Shown here: positions 1-10,277 of the stretch, piece by piece
Numbering within the stretch: position 1 is the stretch's first letter
Layout of the letters: every line of letters starts with the position of its first letter
Source of the DNA: Dendrobium chrysotoxum
Taxonomy: Eukaryota; Streptophyta; Magnoliopsida; Asparagales; Orchidaceae
NCBI GenBank assembly: GCA_019925795.1
Contig: CM034300.1
Span: 37,035,390 to 37,099,389 of the forward strand
Direction of reading: 5' to 3'
DNA: 64,000 nt
Notes under the pieces: generated by a model
Databases searched by the model: none
Told to the model about the DNA's origin: nothing
The model's input: only the letters and a program-made list of their open reading frames with translations
Made by a program: the position numbers and the translations under genes

Positions 1-1125
1 ATGAGTGTGAGAGGAAGAGAGTTCAAGAATTGGGAGAGAGAGAGATAGTGAGATAATAAGGGAGATATAGATATTGTGAGAAATAGTGACAGATAGAATG
101 GGAGACAGGGAGAGAAATTTAGTGAGATAGAGAAGTGAAAGAGAAGAATTGAGGAAGCAATAGAGAGAGATTGAAAGTGTGTGAGAAAGTGTGGTAGATA
201 GAGAGAGGAATAGAGAGAGAATGAGAGAGAGAAAAGAAAGAGATAAATAGAGATAAAAGGTGAGAGAGAGGGAGATAGAGGGGGGAGAGAGAGAGAGAAG
301 GAGCCAAAGAGAGAGGTTGAGAGAGGGAGAGTAGGAGGGAGAGGAAATGAGAGGGATGGTGGAAGGAAAGTAGATCGAGGTAAAGAAAAAATGAGTGTGA
401 GAGGAAGAGAGTTCAAGAATTAGGAGAGAGAGATAGTGAGATAGTAAGAGATATAGATATTGTGAGAAATAGTGAGATAGATAATGGGAGAGAGCGAGAG
501 AAATTTAGTGAGAGAGAGAAGTGAAAGAGAAGAATTGAGGGCGTAATAGAGATAGATAGAGAGTGGTAGACAGAGGGATGAACGGAGAGAGAATGAGAGA
601 GAGAGATAAGAAAGAGATAAATAGAGAGAAAAGGTGAGAGAGGGGGAGTGAGAGTGAGAGAGAAGCAGAAGGGGGAGATGGAGGGTGGGAGGGTGTGTCT
701 GTGGGAGAGAGAGGGAGAGAGAGAGAAAGAGGGAGAGGGAGGGGAGAGTAAGAGGGAGATGAAATGAGAGGGATGGTGGAAGGAAAAGTAGAGTGAGTTA
801 AAGAGAAAATGAGTGTGAGAGGAAGAGAGTTCAATAATTGGGAGAGAGAGATAATGAGATAGTAAGGGAGATATATATATTGTGAGAAATAGTGAGAGAT
901 AGAATGGGAGAGAGGGAGAGAAATTTAGTGAGAGAGAGAAGTGAAAGAGAAGAATTGAGGGAGCAATAGAGAGATATAGAGAATGTGTGAGATAGAGTGG
1001 TAGATAGAGAGAGGACCAAAGAGAGAAATAAAAGAAAAGGTGAGAGAAACGGAGAGATGGGGAGTGAAAGTGAGAGAGAAGCGAAAGGGAGAGATGGAGG
1101 GACGGAAGGTGTATGTGTGAGTGAG

Positions 1126-1168
<43 letters not shown>

Positions 1169-1573
1169 AAGAGATAGTGAGAGTGAGTGACGGAGAAGGA
1201 GATAAAGAGAGGTTGAAAGAGGGAGAGGGAGGGGAGAGTAAGAGGGAGAAGAAGAAGAAGAAGAAGAGAGAGAGAGAGAGATAGTGAGATAGTAAGGGAG
1301 ATATATATTGTGAGAAATAGTGAGAGATAGAATGAGAGAGAGGGAGAGAAATTTAGCGAGAGAGAGAAGTGAAAGAGAAGAATTGAGGGAATAATAGAGA
1401 GAGATAGATAGTATGTGTGTGAGAGAGTGGTAAATAGAGAGAGGAACGGAGAGAGAATGAGAGAGAGAGAAAAGAAAGAGATAAATAGAGAGTAAAGGTG
1501 AGAGAGTGGGAGTGAGAGTGAGAGAGAAGCAAAATAGTGAGATGGAGGGAGGGAGGGTGTGAGTGAGTGGGGG

Positions 1574-1626
<53 letters not shown>

Positions 1627-1915
1627 TGTGTTGAAAGAGGGAGAGGGAGTGGGAGTAAGAGGGAGAGGAAATGAGAGGGATGGTGGAAGGAAAAGCATAG
1701 GGAGATAAAGACAAAATGAGTGTGAGAGGAAGATAGTTCAAGAATTGAGAGAGAGAGATACTGAGATAGTAAGGGAGTTATAGATATTGTGAGAGATAGT
1801 GAGAGATAGAATGGGAGAGAGGGAAATAATTTTAGTGAGAGAGAGAAATGAATGAGAAGAATTGAGGGAGCAATAGAGAGATATAGAGAGTGTGTATGTG
1901 AATTAGAAATATTGA
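1..1915. repeat. GA-rich tandem array, block A (period about 390-450 bp)
   Basis: Almost pure purine on the + strand. A recognisable unit start (ATGAGTGTGAGAGGAAGA) recurs at 1, 391, 809 and 1716. The step from 809 to 1716 is about two periods; the unit expected near 1270 has lost this start but keeps the following GATAGTGAGATAGTAAGGGAG segment. Each unit also carries GAAATTTAGTGAGAGAG and GAAGAATTGAGGGAGCAATAG segments at fixed order, so this is a higher-order satellite and not only a microsatellite. Pure (GA)n runs lie near 1128-1164 and 1575-1624. Long Ser/Leu reading frames on the minus strand are a by-product of the CT repeats. Confidence 0.85.
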
Positions 1916-2050
1916 GAGAAAGAGAGAGGGAGAATGATGGAGAATTAAAAATAATGAGATAGGGAGAGAGAGAGAGAGGGGGGAGAGAAAGAGGGAGATA
2001 GATCAAGAAGGAGAATGATCGAGAATTAGAAATAATGAGAGGGAGAGAGG
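1916..2050. repeat. GA-rich array, block B, left part
   Basis: The unit changes here to the short AT-anchored form GAGAATGATGGAGAATTA followed by AAATAATGAGA and GA runs. The same unit fills 7453-11731, so the retroelement at 2051-7452 interrupted one continuous block B. The last five bases (AGAGG, 2046-2050) are repeated directly after the element. Confidence 0.8.
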
Positions 2051-3545
2051 TGAAAGTTTGTTATGGATGTTAAGCCCTTATGAACTAGTCCTGAGGCTAA
2101 CCAAGAGTGGGGGTGAATTTGATATTTAAAAAATTTTTTAACAAAAAGAAATATCTTTTTATATCTTACAGCCGAAACAAATCAAATCAATAATAAAAAG
2201 ATCAATCACATATTTCACCCAAGCAGTTAATCGCAATAAAATAAAATGCGAAAAATAATCAGAAAGAATACATTGGATTTATAGTGGTTTAGTTCAACTT
2301 GACCTACGTCCACTCTCTAGAGGCACCCTCCGAGTATTGCATTACACCTTTAGTGACTCTCCTTTAGCCCCCACAGCTAGGCGGAGAAGCCCTTATAAAA
2401 TCACTTCCACCTTCCCCGGTGTAGCGGAGTAGCCGGGTCCTTCGTCACCAAAGAGATCTTCTTCTCAAAACTTCCCTCGAGATGACCCTTGAATTCGATG
2501 GTACTTAGGTGCAAGCTTGCCGGAGCAACCGTGTGAACCCCCTCACACTCCCTCGAAAATCCTCCTTTTAAGGCTCTTCTCTCTCTCAAACTCCACCCTT
2601 TTCTCTCTCCCTTCCAAGCTCTCTTCAAATTTTCTCCAGAAAAAATGAAGTCTCAATGGCTGCCAAAGACACCTATCAAGTGCCTTGAGAAAGCTTAAAT
2701 AGAGAGCTCCAAAAACCCTTCCAAATCAATTCTGCCGGCAAAGATCGTCAGGACAATCGCAGGATCATCCAGGACGATGTGCTCCAAAAGACGGCTTCAG
2801 AAAACCTTAAAAACTCAATTCTACCGTCAAAGATCGTCTAGGACAATCGCAGGATTGTCCAGGATGATGTGCAGAATTTGACCTGATAGTCCTAGACGAA
2901 TCCCAAGATAGTATAAGATGATTAGTACAAATTTTGTATAAATCATCCAGTATAATATACAAATCGTCCAAGACGATCAGAATATCAAATTATGCATATT
3001 TGATTGAATAATCAAAGGAATAATTTAGGCAACATTATTATTGATCTAAAGTACGATATGGATCGTCCTTGGCGATTAGACCAAAAATTGAATCTTAAAT
3101 CCTTGCCTAAATTATCATGGCGGCTAGGGTTTTGAGATCATATTGAATCGTCCAAGATGATATAAATATCGTACAGGACGATTAGTTCAATGAACAGATC
3201 ATCCTGGACGATCTAAAATCGTCTAGTACAATTTGTTCAAAAGTTGAACTCCTGGTTTTGACAGATCTCACTCCCCCTGAGTGTGTGTACATGGTCACAA
3301 GTAAGCATACACCCTTATAGGACTTGACTCAAAAAGTTAAAAAGTACATCAAATGATAATTACAAGAATCACACATCATAACCTATTTTACCCGTTCTTA
3401 AGCCTTGATTCTTTATTGGAATATGCATGCTATATCCTGAAATGTTAGTATACACACAAATAAATGTACATTTCAAATATTAGGAGATGTGAGCCATAAT
3501 GTTTATTATCATCAAAATAAGAACTCATGAGCCCGAGTCGTAACA
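2051..3545 (-). repeat. 3' LTR of the gag-only copia element
   Basis: 1495 bp, matching 6012-7452 throughout with a net size difference of about 54 bp, largely in the dyad-motif region. In element sense it begins TGTTACGACTC and ends AACTTTCA. The U3 holds the ATCRTCC/GGAYGAT dyad array at about 2740-3240, followed by a TATA-like CTATTTAA (complement of 2695-2702). The joined polypurine tract (complement of about 3546-3559) is A-rich and interrupted by T, weaker than that of the 28629 element. Confidence 0.88.
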
Positions 3546-4916
3546 ATCTTTTATTTTTTGATGATGAAAAATATTACTGGTTGAATTTGCAAATAAAAAG
3601 TATTTTCTCCTAATATCCTCTTCACTAAGAAAAGACTTTTAAAAGCAGGGAGAAACACTTTTTTTATTTAAAAAAAAACTACACAAATACAACACAAACA
3701 TAACAAACTTCACAAATATAACAGTACGTTCTCCCCTTTTGACATTATCAAAAAGAAGAGCATAGAAAAATGAAACAGAAAAAATAGACTAAAAGATAAA
3801 AAACGGTCCCTGATTTGGTGAAAAGTTTTTTTTGAAAAAAATATTTTGAAATATCAAGAATTTTTTGTAATGAGAAAGTCACCTCGTGATTTTTTTCAAA
3901 AGCTTAGTAAGGCATGTATAGACTACTCATAACCCAAAAAATTTAGAAATTCAGAAATTGTTAATCCAAGCTCAGGTTTTAAAAAGACTAAAAAACTTTT
4001 TAAGCCAATATCAAAATCAAGAAACAAATTAGATAACGAACAAAAAAATTTTCAAAACTCCTTTCATGAAATATATCTAATAGAAGATTAATGCAAAGTA
4101 ATGAATCATAAATCATGATTTCAAACTTAAGTAACGAATTTATCAAAAAGGCATATGTTTTCTAAACTTTAGAGATTTACAAGAAGGGAAGCTAACTTTT
4201 TGTGGGCTCATTTTATGCCTCTTTTCATTTTGGTACTCTTTGCGCATCTTTTGATTTTTTATACACTTTGCGTATCTTTTCAATTTGGCGATATTGCACA
4301 TCTTTTCAGTTTTGAGCTCATTTTGTGCCTCTTTTGATTTTTGTAATTTGCCTCCTTTCTAAATCTTTAAAATCAACAAACCATATTCTTATGATAAAGA
4401 CGAACAACCTGATTAAGATAATCTTTGAAGTAGGTTCATTAACTTGCAAAAGATTTCTATGAGATAGATAAAATGTAGGGAGATGAAAAATATTCAATTT
4501 CAAAAATTAATTTATAATTTGAAACAGATTTTGAATCAAAAGTGAAACAGTCTTATATAAAGAAATGAGATGAAGAGACAAAATCATGAGTTTTCTTTCT
4601 TTGCCTGATTTTAGAGAAATCAACCATAAATTACATAGAATTTTTTAGAAAAATAGGAGGTAAATTTTCCATTTTTAAAAAACATGATCTTTGAAAAATA
4701 ATTTTGATTTTCTAAAGTGTAAATGAAACAAAAGGTAATATATGTGTGCTAATCAGAGAGACTACACAAACAATAAAGAAATTAATTTTAAAATTTTAAA
4801 AGAAAAATAAAAAGTAAGAAAAAAGAAAAATAAAACATAAAAAAATAACACTTAAAACACAAACATAATGAACAACAAAAAATAAAAAACATAAACACAA
4901 ATACACAAGCAAAACA
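3546..4916 (-). other. Internal spacer of the gag-only element
   Basis: AT-rich, no coding signal. At about 4195-4345 a short motif recurs (complement sense AAAAGATGCGCAAAGAG or AAAAGAGGCACAAAATGAGC), four to five times with 30-45 bp spacing. The same motif set lies in the pol-distal spacers at 32815-32995 and 46545-46715, which shows the element is an internal deletion derivative of the same family. A CTCCCCTTTTGACA tract at about 3731 has a counterpart near 30667. Confidence 0.6.
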
Positions 4917-5952
4917 TTAATTCACATCATCTCTCTCATGGTCTGATGATTCAGAAGCTAGGTCTGCCCAGGAGATTTTTTGTTTTGCATTATTTGCCCT
5001 TATTACAATTTGCTTAGATTTACCATTTTTCTTTTCAGGAAGGGTTTTTAATTTCGAGCATTGATTTTTCATATGTCCAAGTTTCCTACATCCAAAGCAA
5101 ATAATATTAGAAAAAATCTTAACATTCTTACCTTTTTTATCTTTATTCCACTTTTGTTGATGTTGATGCTTGTGCTTTATTAGACTTTTCAATTTGTTTG
5201 TTATTGATACTAACTCCTTACTTTCATCATCTTCTAAGTCGCTTTCATCCATGTTTTCAGCTTTCAGTACTATAGTTTCACATGCATCCAAAGCTTTTGA
5301 CCCAAACCTTGCTCGTAGGCAATAAGTGAGCCAATTAGATTATCAATAGAATATTTGTTCAAATTTTTAGATTCAGAAATTGCAATGACCTTGACATCAA
5401 ATTTATTAAGCAGAGAACGTAGGATTTTATTTATTTTTTTAATGTTTGAAAGTTCTTTTCGTAATGCATGTAATGATATCACAATTTGAGTAAACCTAGT
5501 ATACATGTCTAAGATCGTTTCATAAGGTTCCATGCTAAAAAGTTCATAATCATGCATTAAAATATTTAGCCTAGATTGCTTGATTTCACAAGTACCTTCA
5601 TACGTAGTGCATAATTTTTTTTAAATTTCTTTGCCAGTAGTGCATGTGGATACTAACATATAATCATTAGAATTCAAAGCACAGAAAAATAATTTAAATA
5701 TTTAGCATTCAATTGAGCATTGATCTGATCTACTATACTCCATTCAGAAAAAGGAATATCAGTTTTAATTCCATCTACAATACGTGTCGGCACAAAATAA
5801 CCAGTTTGAATCATATGTCACATACGATAATCTATTGATTTCAAGAAAATATACATGCAAAATTTTCAAAAATTAAAAGTAATATTTTTAAATAATGATG
5901 GTCATGTGATTGAATATCCTTCTGCAATATTACGATTTCAAAAATTAGCCAT
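4917..5952 (-). pseudogene. gag: Degraded SIRE-type gag with CCHC zinc knuckle
   Basis: Reads from an ATG at 5952 (MANF... then a GYSIT-like segment typical of SIRE gag N-termini), but stops and frameshifts break it into pieces. The open pieces are 5270-5557, a UBN2-like gag segment (HDYELFSMEPYETILDMYTR), and 4917-5291, with CFGCRKLGHMKNQC. The latter is a complete C-x2-C-x4-H-x4-C nucleic-acid-binding knuckle, after a Lys/Gln/His-rich stretch and before an acidic Ser/Asp tail. The knuckle and tail are the best kept parts. Gag would form the virus-like particle. The pol frame expected downstream is absent: after the stop at 4917 the spacer begins. Confidence 0.82.
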
Positions 5953-5997
5953 GGATCAAAATTCAAAAGTTTTCCAAAACTTGATTTTATGAATTCC

Positions 5998-6009
5998 GCT
6001 CTGACACCA
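5998..6009 (-). other. Primer binding site (tRNA-iMet type)
   Basis: Complement reads TGGTGTCAGAGC, one mismatch from the usual plant copia site TGGTATCAGAGC, two bases inside the end of the 5' LTR. It fixes the element on the minus strand. Confidence 0.85.
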
Positions 6010-6011
6010 CT

Positions 6012-7452
6012 TGAAAGTTTGTTAGGGATGTTAAGCTCTTATGAACTAGTCTCGAGGCTAACCAAGAAGGGGGGTGAATTGGATATTTAAAAACTTTTTT
6101 AACAAAAAGAAATATCTTTTTATATCTTGTAGTGGAAACAAATTAAATCAATAATAAAAAGATCAATCACAGATTTCACCCAAGCAGTTAATTGCACTAA
6201 AATAAAATGCAAAAAATGATCAGAAAGAACACACTAAATTTATATTGGTTGGGTCCAACTTGACCTACGTCCACATCCCGGAGGTACCCTCCGAGTATTA
6301 CACTACACCTTTAGTGACTCTTCTTTAGCCCCCACAGTTAGGCGGAGAAGCCCTTACAAAATCACTTCCACCTTCCCTGGTGCGGCGGAGTAGCCTGGTC
6401 CTTCGACACCAAAGAGATCTTCTTCCCAAAACTTCCCTTGTGATGACCTTTGAATCTGATGGTACTTAGGTGCAAGCTTGCCGGAGCAACCGTATGAACC
6501 CCTTCACACTCCCTCAAAAATCCTCCTTCCAAGGCTTTCTCCCTTTCAAACTCCACCCTTTCATCTCTCCCTTCAAGTTTTCTCCCGAAGAAACGAAGCC
6601 TAAATGGCTGCCAAAGATACCTATCAAGTGCCTTGAGAAAGCTTAAATAGAGAGCTCCAAAAATCCATCCAAATCAATTCTGGCGGCAAAGATCGTCTAG
6701 GATGTTCTCAGGATCGTCCAGGACGATGTGCTCTAAAAACTCAATTCTGCCGCCAAAGATCATCTAGGACGATCGCAGGATCATCTCGGACAATGTGCAA
6801 GAATTTGACCTGATAGTCCTGGACAATCTCAGGATAGTCCAGGACGATCAGTACAAATTTTGCACAAATCGTCCAGTACGATATACCGATCATCTAAGAC
6901 GACCATAATATCAAATTATGCATATTTGATTGAATAATTAAAGGAATAATTTAGGCAACATTATCATAGATCATCCTGGATGATTAGACCAAAAACTGAA
7001 TCTTAAATCCTTGCCTAAATTATCATGGCGGCTAGGGTTTTGAGATCATATTGGATCGGCCAGGATGATATAAATATCATACAAAATGATTAGTTCAATG
7101 AACAGATCGTCATGGACGATCTAAAATCGTCCAGTACGATTTGTTCAAAAGTTGAACTGGTTTTGGCAGATCTCACTCCCCCTGAGTGTGTGTGTACATG
7201 GTCACAAGTAAGCATACACTCTTACAGGACTTGACTCAAGAAATCAAAAAGTACATCAAATGATAATTACAAGAATCATACATCATAACTTATTCTACCC
7301 ATTCTTAAGCCTTTATTCTTTGTTGGATAGTGCATGCTATATCCTGAAATATTAGTATACACATAAATAAATGTACATTCCAAATATTAGGAGATGTGTG
7401 CCATAATGTTTGTTATCATCAAAATAGAAACTCATGAGCTGGAGTCGTAACA
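6012..7452 (-). repeat. 5' LTR of the gag-only copia element
   Basis: 1441 bp, limits TG (6012) and CA (7452). Dyad array at about 6690-7150, then TATA-like CTATTTAA (complement of 6643-6650). Downstream, in R/U5, lies a single unit of the motif that is tandemly repeated in the longer LTRs of this family. The adjoining AGAGG at 7453-7457 completes the target duplication. Confidence 0.88.
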
Positions 7453-8511
7453 AGAGGGAGGGAGAGAGAGAGAGAAGAGAGAGGAGAAAGAGGGACATGG
7501 AGCAAGAAGGAGAATGATGGAAAATTAGAAATAATGAAGAGAGAGAGAGAGAGGGAGAGAAAGAGAGAGATAGAGCAAGAAGGAGAATGATGGAGAATTA
7601 AAAATAATGAGAGAGGAAGAGAGAGAGGGAGAAAGATGGAGAATTAGAATTATTGAGAGTGGGAGAGTGGGGGGGAGAGAGAGAGAATGATGGAGAACTA
7701 GAAATAATGAGATAGGGAGAGAGAGAGAGGAGAGAAAGAGGGAGGGAGAATGATGGAGAATTATAATTATTAAGCGAGGAAGAGAGAGAGAGGAGAGAGA
7801 AAGAAAGTGATAGAGCAAGAACAAGAATGATGGAGAATTACAAATAATGATGGAGGGAGAGAGAGAGAGAGAGGGAGAGAGAGAGAGAGAGAGAGAGCTG
7901 AACTTAGAGAGAGAGAGAGGTGAAAGAGGGATATGGAGCAAGAAGGAGAATGATGGAGAATTAGAAATAATGAGAGAGGGAGAGGGGGAGGGAGAGAGAG
8001 AGAGAGAGAGGGAGAATGACAGAAAATTAGAAATAATGAGGGAGAGAGGAAGAGGGAGAGAGATAACGAGAGAGAGAGAGAGAGGAGAAAGAGGAACATG
8101 GAGCAAGAAAGAGAATGATGAAAAATTAGAAATAATGAAGAGAGAGAGAGAGGGAGATAGAGCAAGAAGGAGAATGATGAAAAATTAGAAATAATGAGAG
8201 AGGGGGAGAGAGAGAGGGAGAAAGATGGAGAATTGGAATTATTGAGAGTGGGAGAGAGAGAGAGGAAGATATAGCAAGATGGAGAATGATAGAGAATTAG
8301 AAATAATGACAGAGAGAGAATGATGGAGAATTAGAAAATTGAGATAGAGAGAGAGAGAGCAAGAGGGACAATGATGGAGAATTAGAAATATTGAGATAGA
8401 GATTGAGAGATTGAGAGATTGAGAGAGAGGAGAGAAAGAGGGAGATAGTGCAAGAAGGAGAATGATGGATGATTAGAAATAATGAGAGAGGGAGGGAGGG
8501 AGGGAGGGAGG

Positions 8512-8566
<55 letters not shown>

Positions 8567-8944
8567 AGAAATAATGAGTTAGGGAGAGAGAGAGGAGAGA
8601 AAGAGGGAGGGAGAATGATGAAGAATTAGAACTATTGAGAGAGAGGAAGAGAGAGAGAGAGTGGGAGAGAGCAAGAAGGAGAATGATGAAGAATTAGAAA
8701 TAATGAGTGAGGGAGAGAGAAATATATACAGAGAGAGAGAGCAAAAGGGAGTGATCGAGAATTCTAAATGATGAGAGAGAGAGAGTGAGAAGATGAGAGA
8801 AAGAGGGAGATTGAGCAAGAAGGAGAATGATGTAGAATTAGAAATAATGAGAGAGGGACAAAGAGAGAGAGAGAGAGAGGGAGAGAGAGAGCGGAGAGTA
8901 AGAGGGAGAATGATGGAGAATTAGAAATAATGAGAGAGGGACAA

Positions 8945-8977
<33 letters not shown>

Positions 8978-9235
8978 GAGAGCGGAGAGTAAGAGGGAGA
9001 ATGATGGAGAATTAGAAATAGTGAGAGGGAGAGAGAAAGACATACAGAGAGATAGGGAGAGATAAAGAGAGAGATAGAGCAAGAACAAGAACGATGAAAA
9101 ATTAGAAATAATAAGAGAGGGAGAGAGAGAGAGAGCAAAAGGGAGAATGATCGAGAATTCATGATAATGAGAGAGAGAGTGTGTGTGTGAGTGAGAGAGA
9201 GGAGAGGAGATTGAGCATTAGAAATAATGAGAGAG
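7453..9235. repeat. GA-rich array, block B, middle part
   Basis: Dozens of copies of GAGAATGATGGAGAATTAG plus AAATAATGAGAGAG, separated by GA runs of variable length (about 35-120 bp between copies). Sub-variants carry GAGCAAGAAGGAG or ATTGAGAGTGGGAGAG. No coding content; minus-strand Leu/Ser frames here are low-complexity artefacts. Confidence 0.85.
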
Positions 9236-9666
9236 CTGAACTTTGCATCTTGCATTCATCTAAATAAAACCATTACAAAAAGTAAGGCACCAAAAGGCCA
9301 ACCAACCCCTAATCAAAAAAAGAAAAGCTATAATCAGCCTCAAGAATATTTAAAAATTCTTGAGGTATACACCCTTTGTTACTATCATTTATAACCCAAG
9401 AGAAAGAACTATTTAAGGCCCAATGTGCACAAAAATGAGCCGCCTTATTGAACCTCCTATTAGTATGCACAAAGAAAACCTTTTGGAAAGACTTTATCCA
9501 ATCTAGCTTAAAACCATCCAAGGGTTGCTGCCTCCAAAGTTCTCTTTGTTTGAAATTTTGCATAAAGTGTATCACACCGGCATTGTCCCCTTCCACAATA
9601 ACTCCATTCAAGTCAAACATCCAATCAAGAAGAAGATTGTCTATATATTGGAGGGCCATCAAGAAA

Positions 9667-9668
<2 letters not shown>
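9236..9668 (-). mobile_element. 5'-truncated LINE fragment inserted in the GA array
   Basis: A non-repetitive island in the GA array. It holds the C-terminal RNase H-like part of a LINE ORF2 and a short 3' tail (AATGGTTTTATTTAGATGAA in complement sense). The flanks both read AGAAATAATGAGAGAG (about 9220-9235 and 9662-9677), which could be a target duplication, but that string is also part of the array unit, so the exact ends are uncertain. 5' truncation with a kept 3' end is the usual LINE insertion pattern. Confidence 0.72.
9309..9662 (-). pseudogene. LINE ORF2 C-terminal RNase H-like domain (fragment)
   Basis: 117-residue open frame. GVIVEGDNAGVIHFMQN resembles the strand with the second catalytic acidic residue of RVT_3-type RNase H domains, and RRFNKAAHFCAHWAL the C-terminal helix (usually N-x-x-A-D/H-x-x-A-x-x-A). 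It matches in layout the LINE piece at 26599-26892 (GIIIEGDNVNII ... DNNSVADLCSHYAL). RT and endonuclease are missing, so it cannot act alone. It is a dead insertion fragment even though the frame is still open, which points to a fairly recent event. Confidence 0.75.
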
Positions 9669-9677
<9 letters not shown>

Positions 9678-9716
<39 letters not shown>

Positions 9717-10096
9717 AGAGGGAGATAGAGCGGGAAGGAGAATGATTGAGAATTAGAAATAATGAGAGAGAGAGAGAGAGAGAGCAATAAGGAGAATGAT
9801 AGAGAATTAGAAATAATAAGAGAGAGAGGAGAGCAAAAGGGAGAATGATGAAGAATTAGAAATAATGAGAGAGGGAGAGAGAGAGAGAGAGGGAGAATGA
9901 TGAAGAATTAGAAATAATGACGGAGGGGGAGAGAGAGAGAGGGAGGGAGGTAGAGCAAGAATGAGAATGATGGAGTAAGAAGTAATGTGAGAGAGAGAGA
10001 GATAGAGCAAGAAGGAGAATGATGGAGAATTAGAAATAATGAGAGAGGGAGAGAGAGAGGGTGAGAAAGATGGAGAATTAGAATTATTGAGAGAGG

Positions 10097-10132
<36 letters not shown>

Positions 10133-10215
10133 AAAAAGGAGAATGATGGAGAATTAGAAAAATGAGAAAGGGAGAGAGAGAGGAAGACAGATGGAGAATT
10201 AGAATTATTGAGAGT

Positions 10216-10277
<62 letters not shown>

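Larger units (their letters stand above)
2051..7452 (-). mobile_element. Complete but gag-only Ty1/copia (SIRE-type) LTR retroelement
   Basis: Two LTRs (2051-3545 and 6012-7452) share ends and order of segments, TG...CA limited, and are flanked by a perfect 5-bp duplication AGAGG (2046-2050 and 7453-7457). A primer site like tRNA-iMet lies just inside the right LTR, so the element reads on the minus strand. The internal part is only about 2.5 kb: a degraded gag then a non-coding spacer. No integrase, RT or RNase H remnant is visible, unlike the related elements at 28629 and 44650, so it resembles the terminal-repeat-with-gag (TR-GAG) class of non-autonomous elements. Movement would have needed pol from a full SIRE-type relative. 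Confidence 0.88.

Noticed and set aside
413..1741. 442-codon minus-strand open frame rich in Ser, Leu, Pro and His
   Set aside because: It is the CT strand of the GA satellite read in frame. It follows the repeat period, has no domain, and overlapping frames are open too. The same applies to the many Leu/Ser frames in 7453-17157.
9220..9677. AGAAATAATGAGAGAG flanks as a proven target duplication of the LINE fragment
   Set aside because: The same string is part of the GA array unit, so identity at both sides is expected by chance of phase.
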